A stretch of DNA of 9,949 nt from Alphaproteobacteria bacterium (lineage in GTDB: Bacteria; Pseudomonadota; Alphaproteobacteria; UBA1280; UBA12223): assembly GCA_003450915.1 (NCBI GenBank), contig DMEM01000102.1, positions 1-9,949 on the forward strand, given 5' to 3'. The notes under the pieces are model-generated. The model saw nothing but the letters and a program-made list of their open reading frames with translations, made no database searches and was not told the origin of the DNA. Position 1 is the first letter of the stretch. Each line of letters begins with the position of its first letter. This document shows, one piece after another, positions 6,245 to 9,949 of the stretch. The position numbers and the translations under genes are program-made.

Positions 6245-6461
6245 AATCTCCCTTTTAAATTTTTATTATTCTCATAAATATTTATAGTTAGTCATTTAAC
6301 CTAAGAAACAGACATTATATAATTAGATTTTTATCTGTATAAAACTTTATTGAATGTCTCTGATTATTGAATGACATAACAGATAGTCATTTAATAAGCT
6401 TTTTTTAGTTAAAAATAATTATCTAGTTTTATGGTTCTTAGGTTAAGCTACGATAGTTTAT
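6245..6461. other. Repeat-rich intergenic region upstream of rppH
   Basis: No gene is seen in these roughly 220 bases, which are strongly AT-rich. They contain a 12-bp inverted repeat, TTAACCTAAGAA (6296-6307) and TTCTTAGGTTAA (6435-6446), and an 11-bp direct repeat, TAGTCATTTAA (6289-6299 and 6384-6394). An inverted relative, TTGAATGAC, lies at 6367-6375, and ATTGAATG occurs at 6349-6356 and 6366-6373. TATAAT on the minus strand (6319-6314) is a candidate -10 for rppH without a good -35. The arrangement could be a small terminal-inverted-repeat element, a small RNA, or a regulatory region. Confidence 0.5.
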
Positions 6462-6490
6462 AAAAAACGAGAGTATTAAACTCTCGCTTT
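6461..6490 (-). terminator. Terminator of the ctpA-deacetylase operon
   Basis: CGAGAGT (6468-6474) and ACTCTCG (6480-6486) form a perfect 7-bp stem with a 5-nt loop. On the minus strand it is followed by six T residues (6467-6462), just after the deacetylase stop codon. The plus strand also has CTTTTT after the stem, so it may work both ways. Confidence 0.85.
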
Positions 6491-6499
6491 TTATTATAA

Positions 6500-7555
6500 T
6501 TATTTAACTTTATTTAAGTCTAACATTGCTGTTATTGGAACTAACTGGTATTTAGACTTGTCTAAAGAGTCAGCCCATTTTATTAGTACATCTGTAGTAA
6601 TTTTATGAGGGTGCCCAATAGCAATTGCGTATCCTTTTTTATCAGCAATTTTTTCTGTTTTAGCTAGTTGAGATGTAATAAACTCATTTGTTCTTTTATG
6701 ATCTAAGAAGATGTTTCTTGTTAGTAATGGTAAGTTAGGTGCTACGGCATCTCTAGCTTCTTTTACTTTTGTTTTAGCTGTAGTAAAACTATCGATAAAG
6801 AATAATTTATTTTTATCCATGATTTCTAAAACAGGTTTCATTCCTTCAAAGCTTGCTGTAAATTTAGAACCCATGTGATTATTTGCTCCAACAATATATG
6901 GGGCAACCTGTTCTAGGTTTTTATTTGTCACATCTTGAATTTGCTTAGTTGTCATTTTAGCATATAAGGCATCAGGCCCTGGATCAATTGAGCTAATTGG
7001 TTCTGTAGGTAAGTGTAGCAATGCCTCACGTGTTTTAGCTGTTTCTTGTTTAATTAGTTCTTGAGTCGCTCTACCATAAGGAAGGTATGAAAATGTCATT
7101 TCCTTAGGTAGTTTTTCAGCTGAGTATTTTGAGTTTTTAACATGAACACCAACATCGTCAATTATAATAGCAATAAGCTTTTTATTTGGATCAATTGTAA
7201 TTGGTTGCTTGTTTTTTACATACATAGGAGCATTTTCATCAACTACTATTGCAGGCTCTGCGGTTACAACTTCTGTTGTTTTTTGAGTCTCTTCAGTATT
7301 AACTTCATCATGCTTAGGAAATTCTTCATAAACATGAGTAGTCTCTTCAACTGCTTTAATATCTTCAACTACTGCTTTTTTAATTGGAATGTCAGTAATT
7401 TTTTTCATTTCAAGTTGTTTACTTAGGTTTTGATTGGTTGTTGATAGTTGTTGGTTTTTAAACACTAAAAATACTAGTGCTAAAACAAGTATTGCCACAG
7501 AGAATCCTGCAGCAATACCAACGAATAATGATTTTTTTTCAAAGTCAAAGTTCAT
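6500..7555 (-). CDS. Divergent polysaccharide deacetylase family protein (YibQ-like)
   Basis: A 351-residue envelope protein with a single N-terminal membrane helix (about 11-32) preceded by basic residues, then a Thr/Glu-rich linker (about 35-120), and the divergent polysaccharide deacetylase domain (about 126-349). Family landmarks are the IAIIIDDVG strand with Asp133/Asp134, HLPTEP (181-186), NNHMGS (225-230), IDS at 254-256, FLDH (283-286) and GHPH (314-317). The fold is that of NodB-like deacetylases, but the catalytic activity and substrate of this family are not settled; a role in the periplasm on peptidoglycan or another glycan is inferred. It lies 15 bases after ctpA on the same strand, which fits a shared operon for envelope maintenance. 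A terminator follows. The AGGA overlapping the ctpA stop is the only visible ribosome site, 13 bases from the ATG. Confidence 0.9.
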   Translation of the reverse strand: MNFDFEKKSLFVGIAAGFSVAILVLALVFLVFKNQQLSTTNQNLSKQLEMKKITDIPIKKAVVEDIKAVEETTHVYEEFPKHDEVNTEETQKTTEVVTAEPAIVVDENAPMYVKNKQPITIDPNKKLIAIIIDDVGVHVKNSKYSAEKLPKEMTFSYLPYGRATQELIKQETAKTREALLHLPTEPISSIDPGPDALYAKMTTKQIQDVTNKNLEQVAPYIVGANNHMGSKFTASFEGMKPVLEIMDKNKLFFIDSFTTAKTKVKEARDAVAPNLPLLTRNIFLDHKRTNEFITSQLAKTEKIADKKGYAIAIGHPHKITTDVLIKWADSLDKSKYQLVPITAMLDLNKVK

Positions 7556-7570
7556 ATATAATTTAAATTC

Positions 7571-8854
7571 CTATTTTTGGTTCCATAGTGCTAATGCTTT
7601 TATTGTATCAACAGCTCTTAGCAATTGGTAGTCTTTTTTATCATCTTTACCGTTATTTTTTTTCTGTGTTGTTTTTTTATCATCTTTTTTATCAGACTTA
7701 TCTTTTTTGTTTTCAAGATGACCGTTTAGCGTACTTTCAGAAAACTGAATATTAGGGTTAAATTCTTCAAGTTTTGCTTGTTTAACTATAATATCAGGAG
7801 CAACCCCCTTAGCTTGGATAGTTTCATTGTTTGGAGTGTAGTATAAAGCAGTTGTTAGCTTCATACCTGCACCTTGTGATAAAGGAATAACAGTTTGTAC
7901 TGAGCCCTTACCAAACGTTTTAGTACCCATTACTAAAGCTCGGTTGTGATCTTTTAATGCTGCTGTTACAATTTCAGAAGCTGAAGCTGAACCACCGTTA
8001 ATTAGAACAACAATTGGCTTACCATCTAATACGTCACCGTCAGTCGCTTTAAACACTTGATTTTGTAGTTCGTTTCTACCTTTTGTTGAAACAATATCAC
8101 CTTGATCTAAAAATAGATCAGATAATCTAACAGCTTGTTCTAGTAAACCACCAGGGTTATTTCTAAGGTCTAAAACTAAACCAGAAAGTTCTTTATCTTT
8201 GTTTTCTTTTTTTAAATCTGTTAATGCTTTAAGAACGTTATCTTCAACAGTTTGGTTAAATGTTGTTACTCTTACATAGCCAATACCTTGTTCTTGTAGA
8301 GAACTTTTTACAGCAGGCGTTTTTATTTTTTCTCTAGTTAGAGTTTTCTCAAATGGTTTTTCGCCTTCTCTTAAAATAGTAATAGTAATTTTTGAGCCTA
8401 CTTTGCCTCTCATTTTATCAACAGCTTTGCTTAAGCTTGAACCTTCAACATCTTCTCCATCAATTTTAATAATGTAGTCACCTGATTGAATGCCAGCCTT
8501 AGCAGCCGGAGTATCATCAATTGGAGAAATAACTTTTACTACGCCTTTATCCCAAGAAACAGTAATGCCTAAGCCACCAAACTCACCAGAAGTTTGCTCT
8601 TGCATTGATTTGAATGATTTTGGAGGTAAGTAGCTTGAGTGAGGATCAAGCCCTGAAAGCATACCAGAAATAGCCTTGTCCATAATTTCAGAACCAGAAA
8701 GTTCTTCAACATAATTTAAGCGCACTCTTTCAAATACTTCAGTGAAAACATCAAGTTTTCCTAAGATTTCTGACGATAGTGGTTTTGCATTTGCAACTTG
8801 TGTTAAGCCCACGAATAAAGAAAGAACTACTAATAGTTTTTTTAATTTCAACAT
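7571..8854 (-). CDS. ctpA: Carboxyl-terminal processing protease CtpA (peptidase S41A)
   Basis: A periplasmic serine protease that trims or degrades envelope proteins from the C-terminus; in Gram-negatives such enzymes often control murein hydrolases. The signal peptide (1-23) ends in ANA, giving cleavage before Lys24. It is followed by a helical N-terminal region with DPHSSYL (70-76), a PDZ domain (about 88-165, GLGI and SPIDDTPA) and the S41 core. The catalytic set is Ser291 in NGGSASASEI, Lys316 in FGKGSVQ and Gln320, with the 25- and 4-residue spacings of the CtpB/CtpA type. Near the C-terminus is an unusual lineage-specific Lys/Asp-rich tract (382-408). Length, 427 residues, is normal. 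AAGGG (8867-8863) lies 8 bases before the ATG. First gene of a two-gene operon with the deacetylase; no M23/EnvC-type gene is present beside it. Confidence 0.95.
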   Translation of the reverse strand: MLKLKKLLVVLSLFVGLTQVANAKPLSSEILGKLDVFTEVFERVRLNYVEELSGSEIMDKAISGMLSGLDPHSSYLPPKSFKSMQEQTSGEFGGLGITVSWDKGVVKVISPIDDTPAAKAGIQSGDYIIKIDGEDVEGSSLSKAVDKMRGKVGSKITITILREGEKPFEKTLTREKIKTPAVKSSLQEQGIGYVRVTTFNQTVEDNVLKALTDLKKENKDKELSGLVLDLRNNPGGLLEQAVRLSDLFLDQGDIVSTKGRNELQNQVFKATDGDVLDGKPIVVLINGGSASASEIVTAALKDHNRALVMGTKTFGKGSVQTVIPLSQGAGMKLTTALYYTPNNETIQAKGVAPDIIVKQAKLEEFNPNIQFSESTLNGHLENKKDKSDKKDDKKTTQKKNNGKDDKKDYQLLRAVDTIKALALWNQK

Positions 8855-9014
8855 TATTTTTTCCCTTGGTTTTTTATGAGTAGTAGATAACTAGACAGGT
8901 TAATAAATTTATTTTATACAATAATTAAAAAAAGGTCTAGCTTTTTTTTTATAATTTGCTAGAATAATTAATAAATCGACATATTATAAAATATAAACAA
9001 AATAAGGTAAAATT
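8855..9014. other. Divergent intergenic region between ctpA and rsfS
   Basis: These 160 bases must hold the promoters for both the ctpA and rsfS units. They are very AT-rich and no hexamer pair stands out. TTGCTA at 8956-8961 with a TATTAT/TATAAA stretch at 8982-8990 is possible for rsfS, but the spacing is too long. CTAGAC (8891-8896) and GTCTAG (8935-8940) form a short inverted repeat that could be a binding site shared by both directions. Confidence 0.3.
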
Positions 9015-9365
9015 ATGCAACAGTTTAATTCACAAGAATTAGCTAGTAGAGTAGAAACTACTATTGCTGGGTTAGAAGAATCAAAGGCTATAAATGTTAA
9101 CGTATTAAACTTTGAAGGTAAAGGTTTAATGGCAGATGCTTTAGTTATCGTTAATGGAACATCAAATGTTCATATGCAAGCAATAGCAACAAAATTAGCA
9201 GAAAAACTAAAAGACTCTAAAATAGAGTACACAGTTGAAGGTATAAACTCGGATATTTGGGTTTTGGTTGATTGTGGCGATATGGTTATTCATATTTTTT
9301 CTGAAGAATCAAGAGGGTTTTATGGTCTTGAAAGACTATGGGGCGATATGGAGCAAACAGCTTAG
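9015..9365 (+). CDS. rsfS: Ribosomal silencing factor RsfS (Iojap/YbeB family)
   Basis: RsfS binds ribosomal protein L14 (uL14) on the large subunit and blocks joining with the small subunit, lowering translation under starvation; it also acts in late 50S assembly. The 116-residue length is standard for the family. Landmarks are ADALVIVNGTSNVHMQAIA (40-58), the EG at 75-76, DIWVLVDCGD (80-89), and the C-terminal run IFSEESRGFYGLERLWGD. The start is preceded by a modest AAGG 7 bases upstream. It is 3 bases ahead of rlmH, so the two ribosome-related genes are almost certainly co-transcribed and perhaps translationally coupled. Confidence 0.95.
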   Translation: MQQFNSQELASRVETTIAGLEESKAINVNVLNFEGKGLMADALVIVNGTSNVHMQAIATKLAEKLKDSKIEYTVEGINSDIWVLVDCGDMVIHIFSEESRGFYGLERLWGDMEQTA

Positions 9366-9368
9366 GTC

Positions 9369-9836
9369 ATGCAGTTTAATATTATTTGTATAGGAAAATG
9401 TAAAGATAAAAACATCAATGCTATTTATGATGATTATGCAAAACGCTTTAAGCCGTTTTCAGCTAAAATTAATTTAGTTGAGCTTAATCATGGTAAAGGT
9501 TCAGCAGATGAAATAAAGTCTCAAGAAAAAGAGTCTATTTTAGCAAAGGTTCCAAATTCATCATTTTTAATTGCTTTAGATGAGCGAGGTAAGCAATATA
9601 AAACATCTAAGTTTGCTAATTTAATAGCACAAAAAAGCTTAGAGGGATTTTCAAACTATACATTAGTAATTGGTGGTGCTGAAGGGTTGCATCCTGAAAT
9701 TAGGGAAAAGGCAAATTTAGTATTAGCTCTTTCAGAAATGACATTACCTCACATGTTAGTTAGACCAATTTTAGCAGAGCAGCTTTACAGGATAATTACA
9801 TTTAATAGTGGGCATCCATACCACAGAGAGGGTTAG
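9369..9836 (+). CDS. rlmH: 23S rRNA pseudouridine-1915 N3-methyltransferase RlmH
   Basis: RlmH is a SPOUT-class methyltransferase that uses S-adenosylmethionine to methylate pseudouridine 1915 in helix 69 of 23S rRNA, acting as a dimer on the assembled 70S ribosome. At 155 residues the gene is full length. Diagnostic motifs are LDERGK (70-75) followed by TS and FA, the SAM-binding loop IGGAEGL (101-107), TLPHMLVR (125-132) and the C-terminal HPYHRE. The ATG lies 3 bases after the rsfS stop with no clear ribosome site of its own except AGGTC inside the junction. Its last three codons are part of a large imperfect palindrome. Confidence 0.95.
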   Translation: MQFNIICIGKCKDKNINAIYDDYAKRFKPFSAKINLVELNHGKGSADEIKSQEKESILAKVPNSSFLIALDERGKQYKTSKFANLIAQKSLEGFSNYTLVIGGAEGLHPEIREKANLVLALSEMTLPHMLVRPILAEQLYRIITFNSGHPYHREG

Positions 9837-9930
9837 TTTTGTTTGACTCTTTACCTTATTTTAGTATTTTATGTATAGCTTATACACTTCAAACTAAAAT
9901 AAAGTAAACTCTCTGTCAAAACTAAGCCTC
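9828..9930. repeat. 103-bp imperfect palindrome starting in the end of rlmH
   Basis: Arms 9828-9865 and 9893-9930 match as reverse complements at about 30 of 38 positions: an outer block of 13/14, a non-matching 8-nt middle, and an inner block of 15/16. At the exact same centre (9879) lies a second perfect hairpin, TGTATA (9872-9877) / TATACA (9881-9886). The left arm includes the GAG-GGT-TAG end of rlmH. There is no T run at its end, so it is not a standard terminator. It could be a dispersed palindromic element or a structured 3' UTR. Confidence 0.7.
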
Positions 9931-9949
9931 TAATAGTTCAGACATTATT

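Noticed and set aside
7142..7426. Open frame of 94 codons on the plus strand
   Set aside because: It lies entirely antisense to the deacetylase gene, has a composition dominated by Asn, Phe, Ile and Cys typical of a shadow frame, and has no ribosome binding site.
7434..7631. Open frame of 65 codons on the plus strand
   Set aside because: Antisense to the start of the deacetylase gene and the end of ctpA; no family features and better explained by the opposite-strand genes.
8927..8950. A7-G / C-T9 hairpin between ctpA and rsfS as a terminator
   Set aside because: The stem is almost only A-T pairs and no gene ends here; it is probably just an AT-rich divergent promoter region.
1..9949. CRISPR array, tRNA, rRNA or transposase
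   Set aside because: No regularly spaced direct repeats, cloverleaf or rRNA-like segments, and no recognisable transposase or integrase motifs were found on either strand.

Overview
The window is about 30% G+C and looks chromosomal. The best guess is an AT-rich alphaproteobacterium. The grounds are the neighbourhood of an S41 carboxyl-terminal protease (ctpA), a divergent polysaccharide deacetylase and an RppH-type Nudix hydrolase in that order, next to rsfS-rlmH; this association is familiar from alphaproteobacterial genomes. The genus cannot be told from the sequence.

Left part (1-2400): the 3' end of a membrane-protein gene with its terminator; a peptidase S66 gene (LD-carboxypeptidase / MccF-like) with its own promoter and terminator; then a single gene for an unrecognised protein with four predicted membrane helices, also closed by a terminator. 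These are three separate transcription units.

Middle part (2400-5755): a probable three-gene unit that is the least ordinary piece of the window. Two overlapping lipoprotein genes encode long helical/coiled-coil proteins that end in related C-terminal domains resembling the TcpQ/PilL C-terminal fold of type IVb pilus systems. After an AT-rich palindrome comes a pseudopilin-like gene with a GspG-like body. Its N-terminus holds a 129-bp, in-frame, relatively GC-rich unit carrying two hairpins, bounded by two imperfect copies of the prepilin cleavage-site sequence. It looks like a small palindromic element, or a partial duplication, inside a coding region. Together the three genes suggest an envelope-spanning pilus or secretion apparatus of divergent type.

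Right part (5756-9949): on the minus strand, rppH (mRNA 5'-end processing) stands alone behind an intergenic region rich in inverted and direct repeats. The ctpA-deacetylase pair, a cell-envelope operon, is also on the minus strand and ends in its own terminator. Divergent to ctpA are rsfS and rlmH, a ribosome-related pair on the plus strand. The window closes with a 103-bp imperfect palindrome that begins in the last codons of rlmH. No tRNA, rRNA, CRISPR array, transposase or phage gene was seen.
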